Below are positions 1-12,400 of a DNA stretch of 64,000 bases, one piece after another. The position numbers were made by a program, and so were the translations under genes. How positions within the stretch are numbered: the stretch's first letter is position 1; each line of letters opens with the position of its first letter. Source of the DNA: Porphyromonas vaginalis (GTDB lineage Bacteria; Bacteroidota; Bacteroidia; Bacteroidales; Porphyromonadaceae); assembly GCF_958301595.1 (NCBI RefSeq), contig NZ_CATQJU010000001.1, forward strand, positions 2,418,001 to 2,482,000. The letters run 5' to 3'. The notes beneath the pieces are model-generated. The model had not been told where the DNA came from. It searched no databases and worked only from the letters and a program-made list of their open reading frames with translations.

Positions 1-869
1 TCCCCACTATCCAGCGTTACCTTATCATGACTCACCCCACTCACCATAACAGTAAAACTGCCATCTCCATTGTCTGGGTAAATCTCCACCAAGTCACTCA
101 CCCCTACATAGCTACCATCAAACAGACGAACAGCTGCAAACATCAGATAGCGATCCGTCACAAACTTACTCTCCTCATTGATGCCTCGCTTCACCTTAGG
201 CATGATACTACACAACCCCTCAGGACGCAAAGCCGCATCCCAGCACTCAGGCCACCTGCCTCCCACTACATCAGACTGCACGCCACCATTATTAAGCTTA
301 TAGGCCACCAAAATCTCCTCCAGATGAGACGCCTTAGAATCTGGCTCACCTGCTCGCGGAGTTCTTCCTGCGAATGCGTGTGTCTTCACGCGACGCCACG
401 AAATACCCGCACGCAAGCCCGACAAGCGCACTAGACTATACCCTACCCCCTCACGCCACAGATAAGAATCATTACGCAGAGCATCGCCTAGACGAGACTG
501 CACCGTCAGCAGATTGCCCACACTACGCATCGTCACACCCTCACCAACCACATAGCACAGACGCTTCCCCACAAGATCAAACGTGGCCGTATCGTTATTC
601 TTCCACTCCCCACCACCAGGCACTACACTCCACCACAACTCATGACCCTTACGCACTACAACATGCTCCTCACCACTAGACACCACATGCACTCCTACCA
701 CATTATCCACACCCTCACCACGAGCCAGCTCCACACTGCGACTCACAACACGCAGATGACCCGTCTCACCTGGATACATATTAACCAAGTCCACTAGATC
801 TCCATTACCCTCACCGCCCCACACGCCCTCCGTGCGGTTGATACCGCCAAACCTTATACGCTTATCCAT
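1..869 (-). CDS. Phage structural protein, partial (3' end outside window)
   Basis: An open frame runs leftward from ATG at 869 to the window edge without a stop: at least 289 residues, starting MDKRIRFGGINRTEGVWGG. I do not recognise the family. It follows the portal gene (stop at 1022) in the same direction, so a head-completion, tail-tube or other virion role is the likeliest reading by position. It has no signal peptide or membrane segment and is rich in short Gly/Val/Arg stretches, suggesting beta structure. The inverted heptamer repeat at 886-1042 separates it from the portal, so it may be re-initiated or have its own promoter. Codon use matches the neighbouring phage genes. Confidence 0.7.
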   Translation of the reverse strand, partial: MDKRIRFGGINRTEGVWGGEGNGDLVDLVNMYPGETGHLRVVSRSVELARGEGVDNVVGVHVVSSGEEHVVVRKGHELWWSVVPGGGEWKNNDTATFDLVGKRLCYVVGEGVTMRSVGNLLTVQSRLGDALRNDSYLWREGVGYSLVRLSGLRAGISWRRVKTHAFAGRTPRAGEPDSKASHLEEILVAYKLNNGGVQSDVVGGRWPECWDAALRPEGLCSIMPKVKRGINEESKFVTDRYLMFAAVRLFDGSYVGVSDLVEIYPDNGDGSFTVMVSGVSHDKVTLDSG

Positions 870-885
870 AACTCTTACTCACTAG

Positions 886-1042
886 AAATTAGAAGTTAGA
901 GATTAGAGGTTAGGCCTTAGACCTCCGATCCACTCCGATCCACTCCGATACCTCCGATTACTAAGCCCCCCTCTAATCTCTAATTTCTAACCTCTAACCT
1001 CTAACCTCTAACCTCTAATCTCTAATCTCTAACCTCTAATTT
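886..1042. repeat. Inverted heptamer array with CTCCGAT-rich loop
   Basis: The left arm (about 886-913) is TTAGA(A/G)G-type heptamers and the right arm (about 971-1042) is (C/T)TCTAA(C/T) heptamers. They are complementary and could form a long hairpin. The loop carries repeated CACTCCGATC/CCTCCGATA units. The right arm runs into the portal stop codon and encodes that protein's last residues (LEVRD). Related composites lie at 3260-3479, 20889-21043 and 33670-33826. Confidence 0.85.
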
Positions 1043-2860
1043 CTCTCCCTCTCCCCCCGCCATATTACGCTCTATCGACGCCAACAGCTTATCTGCATAA
1101 CCCAGCGTACTATTCTCGATCAGCGTACGCACGTCTATAGCACCTGCACTAAACAGCTGCATCAAGAAGTCCTGCTGCATAGCTCGATACACAAGCGTAC
1201 CGCTACTCTCCGTCAGCGACAGCGTAAAGTCCACATCTCGTATCAAGGATGGATCATACAGATTATAGTCCCCATCACCTCCCACCACACCGATATACCG
1301 AGGCTCATCATAGTACTGCATCACCAACTTCATATTCTTCAAATCACGAGACTCACGCAAACCCCTAAAGCTCTCCATCAGATCCGACAGCATAGCACTA
1401 CTATTCTGAGACTGCGCTGCATACATAGCAAACGATTGATACCGATCATCACTACGCTGCCCCTGCAAAGCTCCACTCACACCCGACACATCATCAAACA
1501 TACGGAGCTGTACGCTCAGCATATCATACACACCCGTATTGCTCGCATTCGATATCAACTGACTAGGTCCAGGCGCGCCAGCCTTAGCCCGATACATAAT
1601 AATACCATTATGACGCTTCCACTCACTAGCTATATCATCGATACTCATACTGCTAGGTAGCGCATCCTCTGGCAAGAGCAGCACACCCTTAGCACTAGCC
1701 TTCTGTGTAAAGTCCTGCATCATCACCAAGCGATTGATATGACGCTGCACATCGATACTATCACTCACAAACGAACGTGCCACACCATTGTAAAACGGAT
1801 AAACCTTCAGACTATACGGATGCCCTCGATGCTTGTACGGAGTCTCTCCCTCTGCCAATACATCCCCATACGGACTCATATAGCGATAGTACCAATAACG
1901 ATCTATAATCCACTCAGCCTTGATCAACCGCACATCAGACACCCCCATAGCCTCTGCCTGAGCCTTGCGGCGTGCATTCTCCGCCAAAATTTCCTCCCAG
2001 TCACTAAGCTCCGCCAGATAGTAGCGCCCTCGCAAAGTATCGTGACAACGGATACGCTCCTTTGACTCCTTAGTCCAAACCTCTATCACACGACACAAAC
2101 CACTATCCAACGGCCTATAGAAACTCAAATCCTCAACCTCCTCACCAAGCCACTGCTCCACACCACTACGCACCTCTTCGTCTAGACGCATACGATACAC
2201 CTCCTTGATACGCCTAGCCTTACTCGGGTCACCCTTACTAAAAGCACTCAGCACATCACCCATACTCATATCATGCACCTCGCCAATCAACGTGATACCC
2301 TTACCACGTGGATCTTCCGTGTACCCCTCCACAAACAAGCGATTATAGTTAACCAAGTCAACCCACACATTAGACATATCAGCCTCATAGTCCCACGCAT
2401 AGTACGACCGAAAGCACGCACACCCACTCACCACAAACATCTCCAGCGCACGCCTATCCAGCTCCCACAAGTTATTCGTCTGATACACATACTTCATCGT
2501 CTCAGTCATCACATCACTCAAATGCTCATCATTTTTCCTACGTGCCAAGCACACTGGCTCAGTACGCTGAGACGCAAACTGCCCCAAGATAGCACGAACC
2601 ATAGGGGCTATACGATTATTCTTAAGCGGCACATTACCCTCACGCTCGATGATCTCACTCTCCTTCACAAACCGCCCAAACTCATCCAGCACACGATCAC
2701 TCCACTGATCACCTCGAGCATAACGAGCACACCTATTAGCATTATCCCGAAACGTACGCATACTACTCCACGCACGCTCTGCACGTCGTAGCGTCGCCCA
2801 GTCCACATCATACGCACTACGACCCGACTTATTCAAACCCGCACTATCAAATACCTTCAT
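1022..2860 (-). CDS. Phage portal protein (podovirus/P22-like type)
   Basis: 612 residues. The portal is the dodecameric ring at the capsid vertex through which DNA is packaged and ejected. The N-terminal half has the look of podovirus-type portals: an early R-x-Y-x-x-G-D-QW segment near residue 50, 'NRIAPMVRAILGQFASQ' near residues 80-100, and a long middle wing. Length is normal for this class (about 600-750). The ATG overlaps the upstream gene's stop by 4 bp (2857-2860), implying coupling. The C-terminus is odd: the last five residues LEVRD are encoded by the TTAGAGR heptamer array, so the original 3' end seems to have been replaced. Assignment is from sequence pattern and position; no terminase or capsid gene is in view to confirm it. 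Confidence 0.75.
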   Translation of the reverse strand: MKVFDSAGLNKSGRSAYDVDWATLRRAERAWSSMRTFRDNANRCARYARGDQWSDRVLDEFGRFVKESEIIEREGNVPLKNNRIAPMVRAILGQFASQRTEPVCLARRKNDEHLSDVMTETMKYVYQTNNLWELDRRALEMFVVSGCACFRSYYAWDYEADMSNVWVDLVNYNRLFVEGYTEDPRGKGITLIGEVHDMSMGDVLSAFSKGDPSKARRIKEVYRMRLDEEVRSGVEQWLGEEVEDLSFYRPLDSGLCRVIEVWTKESKERIRCHDTLRGRYYLAELSDWEEILAENARRKAQAEAMGVSDVRLIKAEWIIDRYWYYRYMSPYGDVLAEGETPYKHRGHPYSLKVYPFYNGVARSFVSDSIDVQRHINRLVMMQDFTQKASAKGVLLLPEDALPSSMSIDDIASEWKRHNGIIMYRAKAGAPGPSQLISNASNTGVYDMLSVQLRMFDDVSGVSGALQGQRSDDRYQSFAMYAAQSQNSSAMLSDLMESFRGLRESRDLKNMKLVMQYYDEPRYIGVVGGDGDYNLYDPSLIRDVDFTLSLTESSGTLVYRAMQQDFLMQLFSAGAIDVRTLIENSTLGYADKLLASIERNMAGGEGEKLEVRD

Positions 2861-3231
2861 ATTATCCTCCTTATAGTATCACAACTCACATAGTAACTAG
2901 GTGCCTCACACGACACCACACGACACACTGCATCCTCTATTCCCATACCCAACGCCACCAAAGGCATAACCTCCATAACCAAATAAACAGCCCGATCATG
3001 CGCCACCGCACTCTTAAAGCTATCCAAATACTCCACACCACCCCGCAGATACCCACGCACGATCTCCACGCCCCTATCCACAGAAAGATAAAGACACGGA
3101 GCAGACTCTAGCATCACCTCTCCAAGCAACGCCTCACGACTCATACGACTAGCCACATCGCTCCCCAAGCGACGAACCACCCGATCGAAACTCCTACGCA
3201 AATCCCCCCTGCGACGATCCATATCTCTCAC
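2857..3231 (-). CDS. Small phage protein preceding the portal
   Basis: 124 residues, very basic N-terminus (MRDMDRRRGDLRRSFDRV) followed by predicted helices with two hydrophobic stretches (ALLGEVML; VMEVMPLVALGMGIEDAV). Family not recognised. It overlaps the portal start by 4 bp and lies just downstream of the giant polyvalent gene, so it is probably co-expressed with virion genes. A head-assembly accessory or a small DNA-binding protein are both possible; the sequence does not decide. Start is the first ATG at 3231, directly after the composite spacer repeat. Confidence 0.6.
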   Translation of the reverse strand: MRDMDRRRGDLRRSFDRVVRRLGSDVASRMSREALLGEVMLESAPCLYLSVDRGVEIVRGYLRGGVEYLDSFKSAVAHDRAVYLVMEVMPLVALGMGIEDAVCRVVSCEAPSYYVSCDTIRRII

Positions 3232-3255
3232 TTCACAAAGATAACCATATATTAG

Positions 3256-3479
3256 CCCCTAGAGATTAGAGATTAGAGGTTAGAGCCGTGACCGAGTCCT
3301 GTAGGGACGCTCGATCTGAGCGTCCGTTGTAGTACAGCCCCACGTCTACCCCTCTGTAGGGGCGGACCTATGTGTCCGCCCGCCCTCGTCCACACCCCAC
3401 TGCGCCCTCCGATACCTCCGATACCTCCGAATCCCTCTAACCTCTAATCTCTAACCTCTAACCTCTAATCTCTAACCTC
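3256..3479. repeat. Composite spacer: heptamer arm, two palindromes, CTCCGAT units, heptamer arm
   Basis: This spacer shows the whole element in order. A TTAGA heptamer arm lies at about 3260-3283. A palindrome GGACGCTC...GAGCGTCC is at 3301-3327 and a second, GGGCGGAC...GTCCGCCC, at 3355-3382. The module ACTGCGCCCTCCGAT with two CCTCCGATA repeats follows at about 3400-3430, then a TCTAA heptamer arm at 3435-3479. The last arm enters the 3' end of the giant gene and encodes its final EVRD. Confidence 0.85.
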
Positions 3480-6400
3480 CATCATATACCCCTTTATCTC
3501 ACTATACATCTCTGCCTCCACCTGCTGCAGCTCACCACGCCAAGCCCTATCCTCCTCATCTGTCAGCATACCTCGATGACTCTTATACTCCTTATACAGC
3601 TTATCAAAATCCTTAAACCACCCCTCCAGCATCTCATAGTCCACTCCCTTGCCATACTCCACAATAGACCGACTACGAGCATCATACTCACGCATACTCC
3701 TAGCACCCTCGAGAGACTCACGCATACCACGCTGCACCTTACTACGAGACTCCACCTCTCGGCGCAACTCCCAGAATCGCTCCTCGATACCACGACCTCG
3801 CAAACTATCATCATAGCGATAGAACCTATTCGTCACGGGACTAGCACTCACAGCACCACGTACCCCCTCAGCTGCCACTGCCCTATCCACCTGATCCAGC
3901 ATCTGTACTATACCTCCGAAATACTGACTACACAGATAGCTATACACAAGTGGGTCACTCAGCGGAGACAACACACCATGACGCCACTCCGACACATACT
4001 TATCCTGACCGATACCATTGATCCACTTGCTCACCGATACCTGCCACTCAGGCGTATGCTTAGGCAAGCGCTTATACAACGGCAACGACTTATCCACATA
4101 ACGACTCTCCCAGCGCAACGCCCCACCATAGAAATTCTGATTAGCCAGCAAATCCGTAATAGCCTGAATCTGTGCAGGTACAAAACCACGACCACCACGA
4201 TACAGACTGCTACCCACCGACTCACCACGACGCTGACCCGCCACCATACCAGCCAGAGGACTAGCACCATTAGTCGGGTTGTACGCAACAATCTCGCCCA
4301 TACTATCCATACTACCCAGCACAGCCTCCACAGCATCCTTCTTACCACTCACCAGACCATACAGCTCTTGACCCATACCATAGAACGCACGCATCTCTAT
4401 CGCTAGTGGCACCTTCACATAGCTATCCTTATCCACCACAAAGCACATATTACTCTTACGCACCGCTGGATTGATAGCCCGATACACATCGCCATGATCA
4501 TCATCCCCATCCTGTAGCGCTGCTACAGCATACCCCAGCACCATAAGACTAGCCACAACAGCACTACTGCCCCACGGATTCTCCACGGCCACACCATAAG
4601 CCAAGTTCATACCCTGCACACCCGCATTGAAAAACATCTGACAAGCACCTATCAACCGATACAAACCACTGCGCCCCGCACCCTTACGATTGAAGTTCAC
4701 ACTCACCTCCTTAGCATCACTGATAGACTCCGTAACGCTACGACCCATCTCACGACTCGTCACATACGTCGCAAAGCGTCCCCAGCTCTCGATCATCTCA
4801 TTCGGACGAGCAAAGAGATTCAACACATCCTCACCCACACGCACAGCGCGAGCCTTACCGCCTGCGTCCAAAAGACTATTCACACGCCGACGTGCCTTAT
4901 GCTCACTCAGCAAGCGCGCATAACCCGTCTGTCCACCATACCGCTTAAACTCATCCCAGTAAGCATCCACCTCTCTAGACACGCCAACACCCGTATGACC
5001 CTTACCCCATATACGACCCAAGATCAGTGGAGACACACGCAAGTAATTACGCATATAAGCTCGCGTGTACACACCCCCTCGCTTCAAGAAGTTAACCGCC
5101 AGACTCATCTGCGCATCTCGCAACAGATTCACAACCATAAAGCTCGGATTACGACTAGTCACGTTCTGAGCCATACCTCGTAGCAACCCCTTAGCAAACC
5201 GCTCCACATCTGTATCCTCGCCCACATTGATGCGATTCACAGCCTGAGCCAGATCAGGACGACCATTCACAAACACCAAATGCTCACGACCGCCTATCAT
5301 AACCTTCACAACATGCTCTCCTAGAGAGCGTGCATCTGTCAGATAAGCCACACGAGCACCCCGCTCACGGATCAGCGTCACGGTACCATCTGCCAAACCC
5401 TCTCGCATACGATCCTCAAACTCCTCTACATCCTCCGACGCAAAGCTACTAGGATACAACGGAGTCAACAGCCCATCCTCACCCACACTATAATACTGAC
5501 GACCCAAACTTGTGTAGTCACTCGGATAGTTACTCACCAACCCATAAAAAGCCTGCTTCTCCACATTGTGATACCCACCAATCACTGCACTACGTATCTT
5601 ACGATACATAGCCAAGAGAGGTCTATCAGGACGTGACACACGACCCTTAGCGCGCTGGATAGGTTGCACAAAGCCCCCCACATGATCATGCATATACTCA
5701 TAGTCACCACGTGACTCCTCAGCAAAGCCCTGCATAGGCACATACCACTCATACATACCACTCACAGCCTCATAAGCCTCCTGAGACATCATACCACAAT
5801 CACGCCACACAACTAGGATCGCATCATTCACAGCTCGCACAGCCTTCCACAGCTCCTCCACAGACAACCCACGACTACGCATAGCCTCCTCAAACTGCTC
5901 CACCAAATCCGCAACACCCTCCACACCGTCTAGCAACTCATGACCCGCAAAGTGTTCTGGTATATCCTCTCCAAGCTGAGTCTCATAAGCATACTCCAGC
6001 TCTGCCTCCTTAGCCTTATACTTAGCCTCAGCCTTACGTCGCTCACTTGAATCCAACCACAAAGGATCATCCGCATGCTTTGCATCTAGCTTAGCCAACC
6101 TTTGCTCCACACCTCGCTGACGCATATAAGCATTACGCTCTGGCGCATGCTTAGCAAAGAGATAGTCATCCAGCTGTTCACCCGTCAAGCCTAGCCGACG
6201 AGACACCTCTCTAAGCTTCTTTGCCAGCTCACGATACACACCACCCTCCAGTTCCTCAATCTTACTCGTAGCTCGACTACTCGTCTGATTATATCGCATC
6301 CACACACTACGTGACCCCTCCACAGGACGACCTGAGAGCGCACCCACACGCTCCTCATACACACGGATAGGATTAGTAGCATCAACCCATTCTGTCTTAA

Positions 6401-9400
6401 CACGCTCACGACGCTGCACCAGCGAGTTGTCCATCACTCCACTCAACCCCCACATCACGCCACCAGCATCTAGAGACACAGACTGACCATAACGCTCTCG
6501 GAGACGCTCCATACGTCCCACAAAAGCTCGCTCCGTAGGAGACAGCTTACGACCCATCAGCTCAGCATCAGCCTCTCGACGACGACGATAACGACGCTTC
6601 CGCACGCCTCGCTCCACGACATCACTAGCCGTCTCCTCTGCACTTCCAGACTGCGCCTCCCGATCGCTCTGATGGCTCCGATCGCTCTGATCGCTCTGAT
6701 TTTCGCGCTCCGATTCTTTGGGATTCTCAAATTCTTTTACTACCTTTGTAGCTACAGAAAGCTCTTGATTATATGTAGCACTCGCAATTGGAGCGAGAGA
6801 GCTTATATAGTTGAGGGCTTTCTCTTTGTTTATGTACTTAGCATAGCCCTCTGCAAGCCAATGGACTACACGACTAGAGGACTTGCCATAAACACTTGAT
6901 ACGATATTAAATTCCACATCTGGACCCCTACCAATACGAATAGCAACAAGAACTTGCTTATCGTCCAAACGTAGCTCCGTAAGAATAGCTCTCGAGCCAT
7001 CGCCCTGCGTATCAAACACCCCGATAGGATTTGCCACTGCTCTCGGCAAGTCTCGCAAGTCTCGCACATCAAAACCATGCTTATGAGCCTTCTTTATCAG
7101 CTTATTGCCATACAGCACCAATGCCTTATCAGCCACACCTGCCCCAAGCAAGACACCACTAGGACGACCCAGCGACAAGCGTACACCATTCGCATTATCC
7201 TCTGTCAGCCTATCCAGCTCTGAGTTAAAGCGATCATTCACAGCCTCTAGCTCGGACTCTTCACCACCCTCCACACGCCTATACCGCACGCCACTAGAGT
7301 CACCCCCTTCAATTGATAGCATCGCTTCACTGAGCAAGCGCCCAGACTCATAGGATAATTCAACTCCTTTTATTAACTTTGCCAGTGATATAGAGTTGTT
7401 GGTCAGCGTCTGTGACATTTCTCCTTGAGATGTTGCGGGCTTCGGGGCTAGCAACTCTATTTCACTTATATCATAGCTATGTAGCCGATTGCCAACATCT
7501 TCGTCACGATACACACGAACAGTCGTCTTAACCCTGTAGGAGATACCGCCATAACGCACTGCTCCATACAATCGCTGCACCTTATCAATATTCTCATCTC
7601 CCTCATTCCCTGCATAGCGAATGCCATCGGGGCTCTTCACCCGATCTCCATGCTCCTCCAAAAGCACAGATGACCTCACTACATCCACCAGGCGTGGAAG
7701 CAAATCCATATACGCCTGACGATACGCTAGAGGCTCATTCCCTATTTGATTATATAGCTTACGACGGGTCTTCTTACTAATCCTTAAGGCACCGACTCCT
7801 TCAGGAGTATCATATTCATCTATTCGATCGGGCAATCCAACTATAGCCCGCATAGCATCTCCATACGAAAGACCAACAGTAGCTATAGGGACAACTTCAA
7901 CGCTACTATTCAATGGTAGCGAGGACACTCGCAACTTACTATCCCCTGAGACTGATTCTAGACGCTCCATTCTGTTTGTCCGCCGATACCTACGCCCATT
8001 CACAGCCTCTAGCTCGGACTCTTCGCCAGCCTCTACTCGCCTAAAACGTACTCGCTTGTTCTGCTCCTCGTCTGTAAACTTCGTATAGAAGTCCCCACTA
8101 TTCTCCTGCTTACGCTCTTCTACAAAGCCCCCCACAACTTCATCAAAAGACCTATTAGCCTGACGCGACTGCTCCTGCTCAGCATACGACACTACCAAAT
8201 CATCGTAGTACTGCTCCAATCCCTCTAGACGCTTATCCACATCTGCTATATCTCTAGTCAGATCAGATATACGACCCTCTGCACGCTCCACAGCACCCAC
8301 CTTACGCTCCAATCGCGCCTTAGCTCGCTCTGCCTTCTCTCGCTCCTTCTTGATCAGACTCTTCTGACTAGATACCTCCCAAGAGCTATACCGACCCATA
8401 TTAGCCGCAAGACCCGTCTCTATCGAGTCAGCCCTAGACTGACTCTCATTATAAGTCGTCAACGCATCTGACAAGACAGACTGCTCCGCAACGAGAGTCT
8501 CGCGCTCATGTTGTAGCTCCTTACGCTTCTCGGCCGTCGCAAAGCTCGCCCTAGACTTAGGATCACGAATCAAGTCCATCTTAAGCTCCTCTGCATCGAT
8601 ATCTCCCACATCAACTACATCCGCATCGGCGCGCATAGCCTCCTCATACAGACGCTGCTTAGTCTGCAACTTCTGAAGCATAAAGACATCCGCACTATCC
8701 TCCGTAAGCATATAGTTCACACGCAGATGATGCCACTGATTGCCCTGACGCCAGCAGCGACCCTCCACCTGTATCAACTGAGTAAAGTTCCACGGAAGAG
8801 ACAGAATATACAGATCCGTAGCATTACGCTGTAGGTTCACTCCCTCCTTAATAGCAGGTGAGCCTAGCACAACCTTAATCTGACCATCATTAAAGCCCTT
8901 CTGAATACGTCCACGCTCAGAGATACTCGTCTTACCACTCAAGATAACAACCTCATCCTCCTTATAACCCACCTCGCGTATCAAGTACTCACGAAGCAAA
9001 TCAAAATACTCTATACCCAGCTCCGAGTAGATCAATTGACCCGAACTATCATTCCCTCGCTTACTCTCAGCAACCAGACGCATCGTCGCTAAGAGCTTAG
9101 GACTACCCTCGACAAACTCCTTGTAATTCCTAGCTGTGAAACCACTCGCACCAGACGCATAAGGCGAGAAAGCTATCAAACGAGCATGACCTATACCCGC
9201 TAGCTTCTGCTTGTCATCTGTCAGCATAACGCTCAGGGCTGTCATAGCATCACGAGTCATATCATTCTGCGGTACCTTATACTCCTTGACGTGACGCTCG
9301 GGACGTACCAAGTTCGGATTATCCTCTACACCCTTGACATCGACAAACTCCCGAAGCAGATTATTAAAGACCGCATTGTTCTTAAAGCGTCGCACAGCCA

Positions 9401-12400
9401 TACGCTCCGTCACAGCACCATCGGCTCCAATCTCCAAGTCTGGCTCTGCCTCCATAAACGTCTCAAAGAACTGCTCCACACGATAGAACCCTAGCTCCTT
9501 CAGACGATCATTAGCCACTAGTGACAACACAGAGTAATACTCCAAAGGCTTATTCGTAAACGGCGTAGCACTCAGCAACACAACATTACGACCACTATTC
9601 TGAGACTGTATCCACTGAGCAGCTAGCCACGTCTTGATACCCAAATCACTCGTACGCTGACTCTGACTCCTAAAGTCTGACGCTACATTCTTATCCAAAC
9701 GAACCTTACCAACGATATGATTCGCATTGTGAACCTCGTCAAAGACCATATAGTCAAAGCCCAAATCCTCAAAGCTATACTCCTGCCTAGCTCCACGCAT
9801 CATACGTCCCACCAGTCGATCCACCTGAGCCCTCTTCTTTTCCCTAGCACGAGCACTCGACTGATGATCCTTCAGGTCTTCCTGGATATAGGTGAACTCA
9901 CCTGCCATACGATCATAAGTCTCATCCTTAAAGCCCATACGCTTAAGACCCTCGTACGTAACCAAGGTTATCTCACCCTCACCAACAGAAAAGTCCGTCA
10001 AGTCATAGCTAGCACCTAGATTCCCCAACACATTAATCTTAGCCTCAGGTAAAGCCTCATAAATAGTCTCTACCCACTGCTCCAAGATACTATCATTAGG
10101 ACACACAATAAGCGGTCGCTTAGCATGTCCTCGCGTCATAGCCTCATGAGCTGACAACACACCACTCAGCGTCTTACCAAATCCCACCTCATGCGCCAAA
10201 ACGCCAACACCCCGCATCGACATACGACCCACACCTGCCAGCTGGACACTCGTCAGCTGTAAGGGCTTACCATGGAAGTTCTTATTGATCTGACTAAACA
10301 TAGGCACACCAGTATAGTCAGGAGTGTAAGTACCATTGTAAGCACGATTGAACTTACGCTCCACCTCCTGCTGCTCACTCTCAGTCAGCTCATGCTCCAA
10401 GAAATCTCGGAACAGACGATCACCCACATCCTTACGACGACGACGCTCAGCCGCATTCTCCGCCTTATCACCTCCCCTGACAGGTCTATTCTCAATATAC
10501 GATCGAACCTCCCACTTGCTAGAACGACCAAACGCATCATACGGTAATTCCTCCACATACCCCAAAAAGCGATCCTTAAGAGACACACCACCCACAGCAC
10601 CCATCTCATCACTCACTGGTAGTATCAGAGACTTGACAAACTCAACATTCGGCGTCAAGTAAATATGTCCCAAATCCTTATATGAAGGTAGTACAGCCTC
10701 AAGTAAAGCCTTCTGACCCAAATACTGGTTCTCCTCAATCTGACCCAATGCATGCAACAGCTCCAGATTTTCAAGCCTAGCATAGATATTCCCTGAGCAA
10801 TAGTAAAACCGATGCATCCACCGACCATCTCCCACATAGCACGCCACAGACGGGTGCGCCTCGGGATGTGCTAAGTAACCTCCCAAGTCACAATCCGCAA
10901 ACGCAGACATCTCCTCCTCGGTAAACCTCTTGAGAAACTGATCACTAGCATTGATCACCTCATCACCCTTCGACAGAGTGTACTTAATCTGACCACGCTT
11001 TATCTTCGGCAACCCACTCCCCTTTCTCTTCCCCTTTTCCTTTACCTTACTCTTATCCTTTTCCTCAACTCCACTCTTTTCCTCAACTGCGTTTGCTTCG
11101 TCCTTTCCCTCACCAGTCTCTCCCTTAGCTACACCACCTTCCTCAGACGTGTAACCCTCTGTAGGGGCGGACCTATGTGTCCGCCCGTCCTCATCAAGAC
11201 CAGACGTGTCCTGTAGGGACGCTCGGTCTGAGCGTCCGTCCCCGTCAAAGCGAGACGTGTTGTCACTAGCACTAGCACCACTAGTATCACTAGAGGCACT
11301 AGACACACCCGCATCCGATTCTGGTGTCACATCGCCACTCACCCTCCTTTTCGCAATATCATTGAGACCCGTTAAGTAATCTACAAAGTCATACTCAGCC
11401 TTCGTAACTTGATGACCCACCTTGCGATCCCCATCATTCCACTCCCAAACCCTATAAACGCCTGAGGCTCCTCGAGGAGAGAAACTCATCTCTCCTGGCA
11501 CCACATTATCGTGAAGAACACCTTTCACATCACCACCACGCCAGCGCCTCACCCAATAGTCCACAAGGGGTTCGTCATCTAGACGGCCCTCACGAGCAAG
11601 AAAACTATCCAGCTCTTCAACAGCTCTATGAACCTCCTCATCGCTCTTACCCTGACTATGCAGATAGTCCAAGAAACCTAGATAGTGACCATTCTTCTCC
11701 TTAAACCACTCACTACCATACGACCTGTCCACATCTGATTCATTAGACACAGACTGTTCGCTATCACTTGTCGCAACCTCACCACCCGACTGCGCATCCG
11801 ATTGCTCCGACACCTCCGAAGACTTAGAAGTTACTGCGCCCTCTGATTGCTCCGATTTCTGCGCCTCCGTCTCCTGCAGCACCTCAGACTTATCACTCCA
11901 CGCTACATACTCCTCCTCACGACCATAGCGATTCTTGCGAGTACCCAACTCACCTAGCACATGATCAGGATGAGACTCAAAGTAATTATGAGATCCCTCA
12001 CCCTTGTACTTAGAATCCTTACGCAAGACAACAACATCTGTACCCACATCAGTCCCCGCAAAGACCCCATTAGGCAACCTATACGCCACCTCAATACGCC
12101 AACCACGCTCTACCTTATGACGATTTAACCAACCACTAGGAAGAACCATTGCCAAGACACCACCCTCGCGCAGCAAGTCCAACGAACGCTTGACAAAATA
12201 ATCCTCATACCTAGCTATCCCAGGCTCCTCACCCAATCCTCTGTACTTACCTCGATGATCTCCATACGGAGGATTACCAAGCACCAGGTCATACTCTCCC
12301 ATAGACTCAGGCTTACGCTTACCGCCTCGCTCGTCCATAAAGAGAGACTCAAAAGGTGCTATACGGACATTAGCCTCAGGGTGCAACACCTTAGCTATAC

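Noticed and set aside
3576-4406. Long + strand open frame (276 codons) opposite the polyvalent gene
   Set aside because: Composition is dominated by Thr/Leu/His/Ile typical of the antisense of this gene; no start signal; the leftward frame has recognisable domains. The same applies to + strand frames at 14338-15141, 18706-19494 and 16723-17209.
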